The notes: generated by a model from the sequence alone, not told the origin. Counted from the first letter of the stretch, positions 8,300-20,516 are shown. The stretch: 29,534 bases of DNA from Phoronis australis (GCA_002633005.1 NMRA01000454.1:336903-366436), one strand, 5' to 3'. Numbers and translations: made by a program.

Positions 8300-10513
8300 C
8301 CAGATAATTTAGCCAGGTGTCGCCAGTGAATAATGACGTAAGGGCTTGTGCGCAAGCTCACAGATTTAGTCCATTGAAAGTATACGGAGTTGGCGGTCCA
8401 TGTACTATAGTCTATGGGGGCATGCGTTTTTTTCAGGAAGTAACTCGGCGAGATATTTTACGACTCGCTCAATGGCCTGCTGACACGGGAACATCCGGAT
8501 AAACAAAAAAATTCGCAACATTTGTGATGAAGTCAGTTTTTCAATTAGAAAAGTTCATTCATGGCAAAGACACTGAATACCCAAGTATTGAATTTCTAAG
8601 TAAATGTCCGTAGGTTCGGTTGACTACTCATCTTTCGAAGTAACTGCTATGCCATGTTAGTAGACGGCTACATGTAACTATTTTCTACACACACAGACAC
8701 AGCTGGTAGCCATTAGTTTAAGAGAATCAAAATTAATAAACCGAATTGTCCTTCATAGGCCATGGGCTGTAGGCCACGGGAGGCTAAGAAAACCACTTCT
8801 GTGACTACTTTAGGGGGGAAATTTAATTCAGGTATTTTTGATGTCACAAATCATTGTACTTTATGAATCAAAAAGTTCCCGCGTTTAAACTTGCACATTT
8901 TTGTGAAATTTGATGTTAAAATTATGCCAATTCAGCAAATTCTACATGGAATTAAAAAGTTAGAAAAGAAGAAAATTAAGTTCCATAAAGGATGATACTG
9001 CATAATATATTCCTACAGGCTGTATTAAGTTATAATAAACACACACTTTGTTATATTTTTCAATTAAAATGAAGAATTATGGAAGAAATATGAATTCATG
9101 GGTGCCACCTGTTGGCGAAATATGGAACTACCATTCAGTGTTTCATGCTGTTCTTACTATTGGTAAAACTATAATTGTCAAACTGACTTTATCTCACCTT
9201 TATTTTATCACGCATTTACTGATCTGTCACACAAAAACAATCATTGTTACAAGTACAAAGCAAACAATTTGTCAAAAAATGGATACAAAAAGTATACAAT
9301 GACAACAAATGCAATCGGATGAAGTACAAAATTCCGAGAATATAACAAGATACAAAGCTATTACTAGAGACGTACATATGACCATAGAAAAATGTTTCAC
9401 AAATCACCAGACTCACTGGTTTATGTCTCTTGAGAAGGTTTCTTCCAAGTTTCTCTGGCTGGGATGCAAGTCCATCACACCTTTACTCGTCATCTGACTC
9501 AATTTCATCGCTCACTTTGACGTTCTTACAGTTTTGGCAGTTGCACATTTCTGTCAGTGCATTTTAGTCCAACATTTACACAAGAACAAATGTTTGTTTA
9601 ACTACAATTCACTATGATTCCGTTTTGATTAAGGAATTGTAGAATAGGGTAAATTCTCTGGTAATTCGATTTCAGATTTCCAGTTCGGACACATACATTA
9701 CAACCTCTTTTGGGCAAAGTTTTCTAGAGGAGTGACTTTAACAGAGTCAAATGCAACATTTCCCCTTGCGAGATTATTCGTTGCGTCATAAATTCAAAGA
9801 AAAACTCTTGAAATAGTCTGTGAAAATTTCACTGCTTTCACTATCGTCATATTTTTGTTTTGTCAGTTTTCTTGTGAAGCTTTTGTAGCAAGAACGATGG
9901 TATTGCCAGCTGGTGCTTATTACTGTCATCATCTCCTATCGAAAGACATTCTTTCACACAGTCAATTCTTTTTGCCCATGTCAGTTTCCAGAAACTCAAC
10001 AGATCCGATGAACTTGCTGCTCGAAAGTGTATGCAGCATTCATTGACAGCATCTTCAAGGGAGCCGCCATGTAAGATTAGGTCTGCAGTTACTTAGTTTC
10101 TGAGCTTGTGATTGGCTTAAGATGCCATATTGTTGCACCTTTTGTTGGACTTAGCGCCACCTCTTGTTCAATAATGTAGCACTTGAACTCTCAAAAGTAT
10201 ACGTTTTTCTACAAAAATGTGCAACTTATAACATGGGAACTTTTCAGGTGTCAGTTGCTTGATGGTATATCTAGCCACACAGAAAAAATCAAGTTGCCCC
10301 CTGACATGGTCACATGATGAAAAGACGGGAGCTACGGCCCATGGCCTTATCATTAACATGATGACGAAACCACGTGGTTACTCAGTCATCGGGTATTTTT
10401 GTTCACGTATTTGAAACTGCAAATCGGCAAGATAAGCCCTGACGGCGTATGCGTCATACCCCATCATACTGGCAATAGAGACAACTGAAAACACGCAAAG
10501 AACCGTCTATATT
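8300..10513. other. AT-rich spacer, no supported gene
   Basis: Short frames only, without domains or convincing splice borders on either strand. The region holds a few poly-A/poly-T tracts. Confidence 0.5.
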
Positions 10514-10610
10514 TTCGTTATAACGATATACTATCTCATTATAATGACAATGCTCTCTCGTTATAATATTCTGTGATTATACATGTATCTCGTAAAAATG
10601 AGATAATCTG
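10514..10610. repeat. Cluster of TCTCGTTATAACGA-like palindromes
   Basis: cgttataacg at 10516, tctcattataatga near 10533, tctcgttataat near 10557, and tctcgtaaaaatgagat near 10588 are variants of one short palindromic motif, repeated four times in about 100 bp. Probably a degenerate satellite or MITE core. Confidence 0.5.
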
Positions 10611-10650
10611 CGATTTTGTTTCAGTTGTCCCTAATGGTCCGTCGTATTTG

Positions 10651-10878
10651 TCACAAGTATCCTGTCCTGAGCTGTTCTTCAATAAGCCGAAGTGAATGCA
10701 TCGTTTTCACATTCACCCTTTTATGGTTGGACAAATGATCTAAAGTAGCTGTTAAAATACCCAAAGCTCTTCTGTACGTGGGTATCTTAGCCGCACCACG
10801 TAAGTGCGCGTTGTTCTTACTCGAGTCGTGACAGGTGCTTGTGACTAATTGGACTATCCGCGTATCAACTGGGCTCAT
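10651..10878 (-). CDS. Unidentified 75-residue open frame
   Basis: ATG (10878-10876) to TGA, minus strand. The composition looks like protein: mixed charge, a likely helical C-terminal half (RRALGILTATLDHL, then TMHSLRLIEEQLRTGYL), and few low-complexity residues. The ATG has G at -3. A TTTAAATAAATG stretch lies just upstream. No domain, signal peptide or membrane segment is seen, and I do not recognise it. It could be a small gene, an exon of a larger one or chance. Confidence 0.25.
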   Translation of the reverse strand: MSPVDTRIVQLVTSTCHDSSKNNAHLRGAAKIPTYRRALGILTATLDHLSNHKRVNVKTMHSLRLIEEQLRTGYL

Positions 10879-10879
10879 C

Positions 10880-13110
10880 TCAGATTCATTTATTTAAAGT
10901 GAACAACTAAAAATATGGCACGACTGTCTAGAATTTAACATGATACAGACTAGAATCAACTAAGCCACTTTTGGCTCAATTAGATATTTCCAAAAATAGC
11001 GCATGATCCATTAGAATAGGATTTGTTGAACAAACGTTCAGCACCACCTATTGTTCGATGTGTGGGCACATTTACAGCAGTCGCATTTTACTTAGCTTAT
11101 CTTATGTGGTCATTATGACATCACTGCGTCACCTACATGGCTGCTTTTGGTTTGTTTGAATGACTGACACGTAGCGAGCTATAGAGGCTAACAATTTTTT
11201 TAGCGTTCCGAAGCACGCTTCAAAGTTTTGCCACTTGGCCCGTCACTGTATATAGAAACGGAAATTTTAAAGCGCCCTGACAGCACCCCCCTGCTAAACG
11301 ATGGTGAACACTACATTACCTCTTTTTATCCAAATCTATATTATTTGGCTCAGTTCCAAACGTGTTTCTCAGGTAACACGCGATCCTTGCACGTTAAACG
11401 CAAATAGTTTCTGAGTTATCGATTCTCTAAATCGATATGGCTTCGTTTAAATCACATACAACGAACTGGGAAGTGAATAATCACAAATCAGTTTATAACC
11501 GACGAATTTTGATTGAACACGGTCTACAATTGCCAGAAAGGTTTTTGTTTTTTAATTGCAAAGCCGTGTTTAACGTGTGTTTTACATGTAATTTGAAACA
11601 CACGTTGATATCAATGGTTTTGGTTACGTCACAGTTGTGCACACTTTATGGTAATGTATGTAAATTCAATCTATGTAGTACTAATTTAGCATGAATAATT
11701 GATAATTTCTTTCGTTAAGAATGTTTACTCGAGCTGTTAAACATTTCGTAGGAATGTGACGACAGCAGTCAAGGCAGTGATAATGTTATTCGAGGTTTGC
11801 TTTTGAATTCGAGGAATATTACCGAGGTTTGCACTCTGTTTTCAAATATCAGGATCTGGTTGAAAGATTGCGGATAACTTGTCGGTAGCCTGTTCCTGTC
11901 ATTGAGCGGTGAGTCGCACTATGCCACCTATTGGTGAGAATTTAACATACACCTACGTCAATATTCATAGCTCACAGTGTGCATTTAGAGTTCGTTCATA
12001 TGCTGCCCCAGCTAAAAATGAAACGAAAAAAAAATCTACGGCACTTGACGTAGTCATCACCAATTGCACGTGCGCGCAGTAATAAAGGAATAGCTAAAAT
12101 ACCCTGACTACCGACCGTAAAGCCTGCGATTTTAATATATTGTTATATGACTGGACAATTTAAACGAAAAACGGGAAAGTTAAGTATTGGGAACTCCAGT
12201 TTAAAGACACTATAGTGTACCTCTTGCAGGCTCATCAATGTTAATTTGACGAGACAAAATGTTGAAGGTTATTAAATTTGGGACTACAATAAATAGTCAT
12301 CGATTATTTATTGGATAGTTTTACTTACTGTCTCATTTTTTAGATTACATCCATCGGACTCACGAATAGTAAACAGTTTGCTTTAAATACTCTATTCATT
12401 TCTACTTACGCTCATTGAAACCTCTGACCTCATTACGTAATGAGATGAAACATCGTTCGCAGTTTCAATTGCAATGGAAACAATATAAGTAGCCTTTATA
12501 ATTTTAATGTAAAACTGTACATTTCACTCTCGTCGTTCTGCGCACCCAGTGACATCGTACACCCAGTGACATCATATAAGGTAGTTGTTGTTTCGGATAA
12601 AACAACCCCTTAACGAGTTTACTGCTGGGCACCCAATTCCTTTTCGCTATCTTCGATCTGCATCGTACTCGCTAAACTTAATTAAAATCATCGAATATTA
12701 CCCTGATTATTGTCCCTTCTCGGCTTTAATTAAGTCATACTTCCGTGTTCAGGAAACGATAGCTCGGAGCCAAAGCTATGGCAAGATACACTTGCAATGC
12801 ACGTGTAGAATTTACACGGATTGTTGACTTCGTGTTTTCCCAAAGCAGAAGTTCGGCGAAGTATAAATTTCTGGACGTATCAAATCGTAATCAGCATTGC
12901 CGTCGCACTTGTATGAGACTAAGTCTTGCATTTTCACCTCGTGCATGGGTTGATAGTCTCATCATGAATATTACTGTGCGCTACTCACAAACTCGTTTGC
13001 TTTTGTTTTCAATAATTCATTTAAAGTGAAAATTTCAAAAGACTTTAAGTGTGTAATCCTATATCCACTTCACGTGAATGAATGGTATTGACTGAATATT
13101 CTACGGCAGC
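10880..13110. other. AT-rich spacer, no supported gene
   Basis: Nothing beyond short frames, plus a 17-bp tandem duplication at 12543-12576. Confidence 0.5.
12543..12576. repeat. Two-copy 17-bp tandem repeat
   Basis: cacccagtgacatc occurs at 12543-12556 and 12560-12573, with a 17-bp period. Confidence 0.8.
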
Positions 13111-13164
13111 ATGGCAATGATTGAAATGCGCAAAACAGTCGGTTCAGCGAGCTCGGGAGAACGG
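13111..13164 (+). CDS. Weak candidate first coding exon
   Basis: ATG at 13111 in strong context (A at -3, G at +4) opens MAMIEMRKTVGSASSGER and runs 18 codons to a gtgagt donor at 13165, phase 0. An in-frame TGA lies 18 nt upstream. No following exon was identified, and a match of this length is expected by chance in a window this size. Confidence 0.2.
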
Positions 13165-13497
13165 GTGAGTTAGCTCATTTGGGTATTATTAACTTTCTAT
13201 GCTGACAGAAAGTCAATGGTTGACAAAATATGCCCACGTCACAGGTGACGGCGCTTTGCTTTTATTATACATAGTGTACCTTGAAGTATAGAGATAATTA
13301 ATTGCAAAAAAGTGCTGTCACTAACAGAAAGAAAAATTAAACAGCATCGCTCATAGGTTTATCATCTTGGCTACTTTTAAAATTTCAGACTCAGGAATGT
13401 CTATTTTGATGTCAGTTGGCAAAACATCTCTTCTATTTTAAACTGTCAATGTCCGAACGCGATCAAGAACGTACGATAAAATTTCTTCGATATCGTA

Positions 13498-13701
13498 ATG
13501 GCGTCCATGAGTTCTGAAATTGTAACTCGACACTACGAACATCCTCCTGAGTATGGCGGCAGTTGTATGGTTAAGATTATGTTGAACGGTCAACATTTCC
13601 CTAACGCGTTCTCTTTTCTTGGAAAATTGTCAAAATGTAAACCAATCGTATGCCATGTTGCGCGTGCGAGCATTTTTCCGTGCATTTGGTTCAGACTGTG
13701 A
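13498..13701 (+). CDS. Small open frame present in both duplicate copies
   Basis: Sixty-seven codons starting MASMSSEIVTRHY from an ATG with G at -3 and +4. The second copy (14349-14555) differs by one amino-acid change and an in-frame extra proline codon; the rest is identical. Minus-strand frames over the same DNA are equally conserved, so conservation does not favour this frame. No domain seen. Probably not a gene. Confidence 0.12.
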   Translation: MASMSSEIVTRHYEHPPEYGGSCMVKIMLNGQHFPNAFSFLGKLSKCKPIVCHVARASIFPCIWFRL

Positions 13702-13787
13702 AAAATACTGATGAGACGAAGATTGTAAAGTTTCCACTGATCATCGCTAAAAACATAATCAAAAGGGTAACAGAAGCGTTCACAACT

Positions 13788-13804
13788 CAGTGGCGGATTT
13801 AAGG
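13788..13804. mobile_element. Solo hAT-like terminal sequence CAGTGGCGGATTTAAGG
   Basis: Matches the end of the hAT-like element at 28289 (cagtggtggatttagg). No partner end is close by. The sister copy is at 14642. Either a relic or a chance match. Confidence 0.35.
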
Positions 13805-14270
13805 TGAAGGAAGCAAAGATGTCATGGTTCCCCTTAAATTTCAACAAGTCCTCTGGGAATCGACTTGTTTGGTTCTTGTAGTGTAGGAAGCAACTAGTTT
13901 TCGTTCATTATACACATTCACGCGTTGTTTAACATTGTCAAATAAACACGTTTTAAAGAAGTTGACTCCACTTCTATAATAGCTCGAGACCTCCAGGCCC
14001 GGCTTAACGTAAATTCCTGGACGCACAACGGTATGTGTTGAACTTTCCTTGATTGACAGTGAATGGATCAAAGCAGAAAAGTGTTCTTTAGGCCTCACGT
14101 ACATAACATGTTATGACATGATGCATGCATGACTAACGTTTGCACAAATCCGCGACATGAGATAGGTAAAATAGAAAATGGCGTTTTACTTATGTTTTAG
14201 CACAGGCGCTTGGGTTTATCGCAAATGACGTCACTCTATAATATATATAAGAAAATATAAAGGTTGGACA

Positions 14271-14271
14271 N
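14271..14271. other. Assembly gap (single n)
   Basis: One ambiguous base at the junction of two near-identical ~780-bp segments. Confidence 0.95.
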
Positions 14272-15054
14272 AAAACATCTCTTCTATTTTAAACTGTCAA
14301 TGTCCGAACGCGATCAAGAACGTACGATAAAATTTCTTCGATATCGTAATGGCGTCCATGAGTTCTGAAATTGTAACTCGACACTACAAACATCCTCCTC
14401 CTGAGTATGGCGGCAGTTGTATGGTTAAGATTATGTTGAACGGTCAACATTTCCCTAACGCGTTCTCTTTTCTTGGAAAATTGTCAAAATGTAAACCAAT
14501 CGTATGCCATGTTGCGCGTGCGAGCATTTTTCCGTGCATTTGGTTCAGACTGTGAAAAATACTGATGAGACGAAGATTGTAAAGTTTCCACTGATCATCG
14601 CTAAAAACATAATCAAAAGGATAACAGAAGCGTTCACAACTCAGTGGCGGATTTAGGGTGAAGGAAGCAAAGATGTCATGGTTCCCCTTAAATTTCAACA
14701 AGTCCTCTGGGAATCGACTTATTTGGTTCTTGTAGTGTAGGAAGCAACTAGTTTTCGTTCATTATACACATTCACGCGTTGTTTAACATTGTCAAATAAA
14801 CACGTTTTAAAGAAGTTGACTCCACCTCTATAATTGCTCGAGACCTTCAGGCCCGGCTTAACGTAAATTCCTGGACGCGCAACGGTATGTGTTGAACTTC
14901 CCTTGATTGACAGTGAATGGATCAAAGCAGAAAAGTGTTCTTTAGGCCTCACGTACATAACATGTTATGACATGATGCGTGCATGACTAACGTTTGCACA
15001 AATCCGCGACATGAGATAGGTAAAATAGAAAATGGCGTTTTACTTATGTTTTAG
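14272..15054. repeat. ~780-bp segment, copy B (unmerged haplotype duplication)
   Basis: Begins directly after the n with aaaacatctcttc and ends at ttatgttttag, as copy A does. It then continues into different sequence (ttggaacc), while copy A continues into cacaggcgc. The two alleles therefore differ by an indel or divergent sequence at this edge. Confidence 0.9.
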
Positions 15055-16637
15055 TTGGAACCATCCGCGGCACAATGTTTTCCATTTTCCTCAATAAATT
15101 TGGTTGACGTACATGTGCATGGCTAGGTTATGAGGTTAGCGTTTAATCCATCATTATCGTATTGTCATAAGCATTGACTGGGCACGGTCTTGGAGACAGT
15201 AATTGCTGGACGTACGAGAGCTCAGGCATGAAAGCCAAGGTTGCACATATTTGAAGATTTGTTCAGGCAAACTGGACCTACGTGTCTACCACGCAAGGCA
15301 TTTTGGGTTCTTTGACGACAAACGTGCCGAATACCGCTTGGCTGCACAATACCAATGTCATGGAAGTCTTTTGTTAGAAGAGATGCACACTAAAATGGAC
15401 GTAAAAGAAAAATATATATGTACAGTACAGATTGAAGTGAATCTCGTTAAAATGGACGTAAATAGCTATGTCGTACTTGTGAGCGCTGGGGGTTGTGTTA
15501 TACTGGCCGGAAGAAAGGCAAGTTCTTCCCCGAGAAATAGCTGCCAGCAACACATTATGCAGCAATCTGTCTCAGTCGTAGCTCTGAAAAAGCCACTATT
15601 GGCTGGCAGTAGGTGTTCAATTATAGTGACCACGTGGCTACATTATTAGGTATCAAGGATATTGACTTCCTGTGGGCACTTATCCTCTTGTGGGATCCAA
15701 TTGACCATTTAATTTAATCGAATTTCTTTAGTCATTATTAGTAGAAAGGTAGTTCTGACTGGCGTTAATTCTTTGGGTTTTCTTTATGTCTTGATGTCTG
15801 TTCAATTATTCATCACTACTGTCAGTGCGCTTTAACTGATCACGTGGTAAACCTTGATAATGTCATGTGACGAAACCACTTCGTTCTGAAAACGTGCGAT
15901 GCAAAAGTAAGTGCTTGTTTTCAAAAGACATCGTTTTGTTGTGCGCTAGTTTGGTGTCCTAAGCTTAGGTCATTCTTAGATGAAAACACACGAGTTTCAA
16001 CAAAATTTCTGAGTAAATGTGATGAATATGAATATTATTAAGGCTGTAGACTCGGAGTGTGTAGAACGTGTGATATAGAAGACAAAATGTCGTGAGACCC
16101 TTGCCAAATACCCAGCTTGAGTGCGGAACATCAATATCAGAGTTAGCTGGTAATACTCAAATGAAGCTAATCCATATACCGAGGTTCGTGCACTGTTCTT
16201 CAAATTCGGTTAGGAATTGCTTTTTCTTTTTTATGTTTGAGTTTTGCATTAGAACTATCAAAAATTGGACTTTTAGACTGTTTTAAGTTTAAAAGTTGCA
16301 TCAAACAAAAAGCTAAATGATAATTTAGGCAACTTAGTGTAACACAGACTTTAAAATATCCTCTTGAAAATCTGTTTCATTTTTAGTTATTGTTCTTTTG
16401 TCATGTGCACACTACATCTTTCCTTTTTGATCGCGTTACCTATTCAATAGCAGACTGGGATACGGAGACGGTGGGTTTTACCTGGCGGTGCTCAAATCAC
16501 TGGATTTGCCACATTTCTTCCATTCTGTCGAAAACTGTGAACAAAATTGAAAGTTCCGACTCATATAACCTCAAAAGCGCCACCCTTGGCCTTTCAGCGA
16601 CTATGGAGCCACCGCCACCAGTCCCGACAAGTCAACA

Positions 16638-16799
16638 CTAGGCTCTGAAAGCGAACTCACTGGAGATTTCACAAATGCTACCAAGAAGTGCTGTCAGAAA
16701 ATAAGTGTTTTCAATCCTGGACTGTTTGAGCGCTACCTTAAATCGCATCCTTAGGAGCTTCGCTAGCCGTAATACAGCAGGACTACATGAGGACGCCAT
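16638..16799 (-). CDS. Weak candidate first exon, basic N-terminus
   Basis: ATG at 16799-16797 in strong context (A at -3, G at +4) opens MASSCSPAVLRLAKLLRMRFK, a basic, acid-free stretch resembling a mitochondrial targeting peptide. A possible donor (aag|gtagcg) falls after 21 codons at 16737; otherwise the frame runs on to TAG at 16638. No downstream exon recognised. Confidence 0.18.
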   Translation of the reverse strand: MASSCSPAVLRLAKLLRMRFKVALKQSRIENTYFLTALLGSICEISSEFAFRA

Positions 16800-17133
16800 A
16801 TTTCTACGGAGAGTGAATTGTATTCGTGGTCTTTTCTCATTAAGCACATGTACACGAGCATAAACACTAACTGACTCGTTTTACTTACATGCGCTTGCAA
16901 TGCATGCCTTAGGCCACCGCCAAACACGACCTAGCCAAGCGTCCTGTTTCTATGGAGTTCAAATTGGCCACCAGGCAACAGTGTATCTTTACAGCGCCAC
17001 CTTTTTCCATTTTCAGATAATGTTCATTTTAACTTTGTTAAAGTCTATAGTTCTGCGGATATTTGGCTAAATACGCTGACTTAGAGATGCTATCTCCCAT
17101 AACCTTAATTAATTACTTTACGTTTGGTCACAG

Positions 17134-17490
17134 GTGCAGGTGTGACTCCTGATTGGATTCGAGCAAATGCATCAAATTCATGTTCTGTATATTCGGGACA
17201 GCGAAGCGGCAGCGTCTAGTAATCATAATGAAGGAGATAACATTGAGCTGAGACAGCTACATGTAAATCACCAAGATGCGCTATACGGCTCGGGCACAGA
17301 ATTGCAAATTCCATATTTAACCGTGAATGATGCCTTTGACAAAAACTTAGATTTAAAATGTTTTCCGTTTTGTTTTGCTAGTTTTATTTATGCTGTTTGG
17401 TCTTTAAAAAATGCTGCAAAACAAAAAGCGCTCGTTCGTAAATTCACACAAATCTACACCTCTTTTGCAAAATATATCGCAGTGGGCTAA
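17134..17490 (+). CDS. Weak coding candidate, two overlapping frames
   Basis: An acceptor-like tttggtcacag ends at 17133. From it one frame reads AGVTPDWIRANASNSC and ends RSGSV at tandem stops TAG-TAA (17217-17222), like a terminal exon. The other frame opens at ATG 17167 and runs 107 codons to 17490, with EGDNIELRQLHVNH in its first half and a low-quality AT-rich second half. At most one is real. No domain is recognised. Confidence 0.18.
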
Positions 17491-18762
17491 AAAGTACAAC
17501 AGAATCTGCCAGTTTCCGGAAAAGGAGACTGGATACGCCGCTTAGGTTTTAATGCGCGTTACACTTTCCGGAACACAATACTCCAGAATATGAATATTGA
17601 AATTGCATTACATTTTTGTATTATATGTCTCTATGAATGTACTGTTTGGCCTTGAGCATTAAGATGTTCAATGGAAATTATTTGTTTTACAAACTAGAAA
17701 ACGCGACAAGTTCCTTACAAAACAACTGAAGATTTGAGTGTGTTATTTTTTAACTAGTTGTCTAGTGTATGTTTGATGGAAAAATGACTTGGGCAGAAAT
17801 TTGATCGCTCCCAATTCACATTTACCGAAAAAATGTTTGGCAATGTAATTCACAAGCTCATTGCAGCCGAGATAGAATTGATGAAAATTATTTACTTGTG
17901 AAGGGACGTTAGTAACTGTACTTCGTTTATTGTTAGGTTTATTCCGTTGCTATTGTTCAATTATTCTCGCGCTTAATGTCTCTGTTGCCTCTTAGTACGC
18001 TGTATAGCCGTTGTTACAGTACGTGGGCCATGCAGCGTTACTGCATGTGTCGTGCACTCCGCTAGCGACAGGCTTCGGAGAAGGGCGTGTTTCCGTTTTT
18101 GGTCTATATATATGGAACTGAGCGTGTCATGTGCAACTAAACTGAAATGTATGCTTTTAGGTGAAATACACATTTTGTGTTTTGTTACATAGATAATTAG
18201 GAATTGTGTTTATTGTCTCGCAGAATTTACACTTTTGCTCAAGCGAGATTTAATTTTTTTGTGAAATTCTTGTTTGATTTGTAAAACCGAATTTCTGATT
18301 ATGTCCTACGACACTTTTCATGAAACTGACCGTTGATCTTCTCTAACTTTGTCTCCCAAACGATGTGAACAAATTATCTTAAATCTGTATCCCGAACCAG
18401 ACTGTTATTTATAAAATACTTTTCGCAATAACCACCCGTACTAGACTGAACAGAAACTCTCCAGTGCTAGGCGCCATGGAGATTTCATAAGACAATGAAT
18501 GATAATTTCTAGAGTGAGCTTCGTTTGTAATTCACACCAAAACTTTGGATATTCTTTTATAGCATCGTTTCTCTGTCCTCAAAATCCGCTAAGATTAGAG
18601 CAATATTTTTCATTCTAATTTACAACCAATTATCGAACCCTCGCCATGTCCCTCCTCTACAACTTAGGTTCTAAAACTAGTAATTGCCCATTCATCCATG
18701 CAAGTTTGATAAATTTCTGGGTAGCATGGCGGCCATTATTAAAATCTGATTAAAACTTAATT

Positions 18763-19250
18763 AGATTTTCAAGGCGTGTGGGAAGCTAACAATGTATCGG
18801 CTGGCAGTGTCGCCGACTATAACGCTGAGTTTTTCGATTGCGAATCAGTTAAAGCATATCCCTCTGAACGCCGTCATTAGGGTTTGTGTTCGTTATCTCT
18901 ACCAGGTCATTCTCCGAATCTTTCGGTTACGAAGTTGGTTCGTTCAATCTCGTCGCACATTATTCCAAATGTTCTCACTGACACTGCCCGATTTACTACG
19001 AATCGGCTTGTGACGTTCAGCGTCAATCGTTGGCAAGCAGGGGAGATAAGTCTTAATTATTTTCAGCTTGTTGGTCGTGTTAAAATAGTGAAAACGTGAA
19101 ATAGTTCTTAGAGATCTGAACGATTAACCTATCCGTTTAACCTGTATCACCTACATTCACTACAGTGAACAGAGTGTAAATAGGACTTTAAATTTGACCA
19201 GAAATTTCAACATACATGTGAGCATGGTGATCACTGTTCCGTAAAGATTC
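18763..19250. repeat. 488-bp segment, copy A (unmerged contig overlap)
   Basis: Identical in length to 19252-19739 and differing by four substitutions by eye (about 99 percent identity). Copy A ends exactly at the n at 19251 and copy B begins directly after it, the pattern of two contig ends that overlap but were not merged. The paired ORFs at 18792 and 19281 are the same sequence twice. Confidence 0.95.
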
Positions 19251-19251
19251 N
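19251..19251. other. Assembly gap (single n)
   Basis: One ambiguous base between the two 488-bp copies. Confidence 0.95.
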
Positions 19252-19739
19252 AGATTTTCAAGGCGTGTGGGAAGCTAACAATGTATCGGCTGGCAGTGTC
19301 GCCGACTATAACGCTGAGTTTTTCGATTGCGAATCAGTTAAAGCATATCCCTCTGAACGCCGTCATTAGGGTTTGTGTTCGTTATCTCTACCAGGTCATT
19401 CTCCGAATCTTTCGGTTACGAAGTTGGTTCGTTCAATCTCGTCGCACATTATTCCAAATGTTCTCACTGACACTGCCCGATTTACTACGAATCGGCTTGT
19501 GACGTTCAGCGTCAATCGTTGGCAAGCAGGGGAGATAAGTCTTAATTATTTTCAGCTTGTTGGTCGTGTTAAAATAGTGAAAACGTGAAATAGTTCTTAG
19601 AGATCTCAACGATTAACCTATCCGTTTAACCTGTATCGCCTACATTCACTACAGTGAACAGGGTGTAAATAGGACTTTAAATTTGACCAGAAATTTCAAC
19701 ATACATGTGAGCATGGTGATCACTGTTCGGTAAAGATTC
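19252..19739. repeat. 488-bp segment, copy B (unmerged contig overlap)
   Basis: Second copy, starting agattttcaagg and ending taaagattc, then running into new sequence. The real locus probably has one copy. Confidence 0.95.
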
Positions 19740-19962
19740 GGAAGGGGCTGACGCATGCGTTTTGCGAGAGTGTAGTCCCGAAACAACGACTTAAAACAAC
19801 AAATGTTCCAACGAAGAAAACTTTTGCCGAGTGTGTTCCTCCATTCTCCTCACGCCCTGATACTAAAACCTGCGAGTTGTCAAAGAGTTTGATGTCTTGC
19901 TGCAAGTTCTTTCGTGTTCGTACACACCAACAACTAGAGACGTCCAAGAGCGAAGCGCCAAT

Positions 19963-20516
19963 GGTTTCTAAAGGAGTACCTTTCTGCGCGGTGAAATGGA
20001 CATATTCAGTGTGGACCTTTGTTTAATCAACGCGTAATATATTGCTTAATCAACGCGCTAACTTAGTTATTCAGCTCAAAAGTGGTTCTTTAACGATTAT
20101 CTTTTTCTCTTAATCTACGCGCACTTTTGCTTAATCAACGTGTAATATTCCTTAATGAACGCGCTGAATTAGTTATTCCTTATATCCTATCAAAGGCAAG
20201 TTCACATTCAGTACAAGGTCAACGGCGCCATCTTTTATGTTCTCACCTTTAGTTGTCAATCTTCAAAACTGGCCCTGTCCGCATGGAGTAAATCTTCCGT
20301 TACTGCGAGATTTGAAAGCATGGGCACGATTGGACTCTATGAACTTGTTAAAAGTACCCATTGAATAAGTAATAGTGCCCGCTGAATAAGCGATAGTATG
20401 CATTAAATAAGCACATAAAGGCATAAGTTTAAGAACTATCTCAACGCGTTGATTAAGTTAAAGTTCGCGTTCAATAAGCCTATTTCAACACGAAAAAAGG
20501 TACTCATTTATGAACC
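19963..20516. mobile_element. ~550-bp element with long inverted ends and internal CTTAATCAACGCG repeats
   Basis: Left end ggtttctaaaggagtacc (19963) pairs, imperfectly, with the reverse complement of ggtactcatttatgaacc (ending 20516). Similarity continues inward for about 60 bp through gtgaaat.gg and ttaatcaacgcg. The left half has several direct ttaatcaacgcg/ttaatgaacgcg boxes; the right half carries the inverse (cgcgttgattaag). No coding capacity. I could not fix a target duplication, so the superfamily is open. Confidence 0.65.

Larger units (their letters stand above)
13421..14200. repeat. ~780-bp segment, copy A (unmerged haplotype duplication)
   Basis: Nearly identical to 14272-15054, with about a dozen substitutions and one 3-bp indel by eye. 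The copies are separated by 70 bp and a single n at 14271. The direct adjacency of one copy to the n points to two allelic contig ends placed in series and not to a biological tandem repeat. Confidence 0.9.
15055..18762. other. AT-rich spacer with weak exon candidates
   Basis: Holds the longest open frame of the window (15203-15649), opened by a TTG, with its first ATG only at codon 61. It has no domain and is of a length expected by chance. Two weak candidates near 16.7 and 17.2 kb are listed separately. Confidence 0.5.

Noticed and set aside
13590-14104. Minus-strand ORFs repeated at 14444-14958
   Set aside because: Their duplication reflects the unmerged allele copies, not conservation of a gene; no domains seen.
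15203-15649. Longest open frame in the window (148 codons)
   Set aside because: Opens with TTG, first ATG at codon 61, no domain or splice support; about one frame of this length is expected by chance in this much AT-rich DNA.
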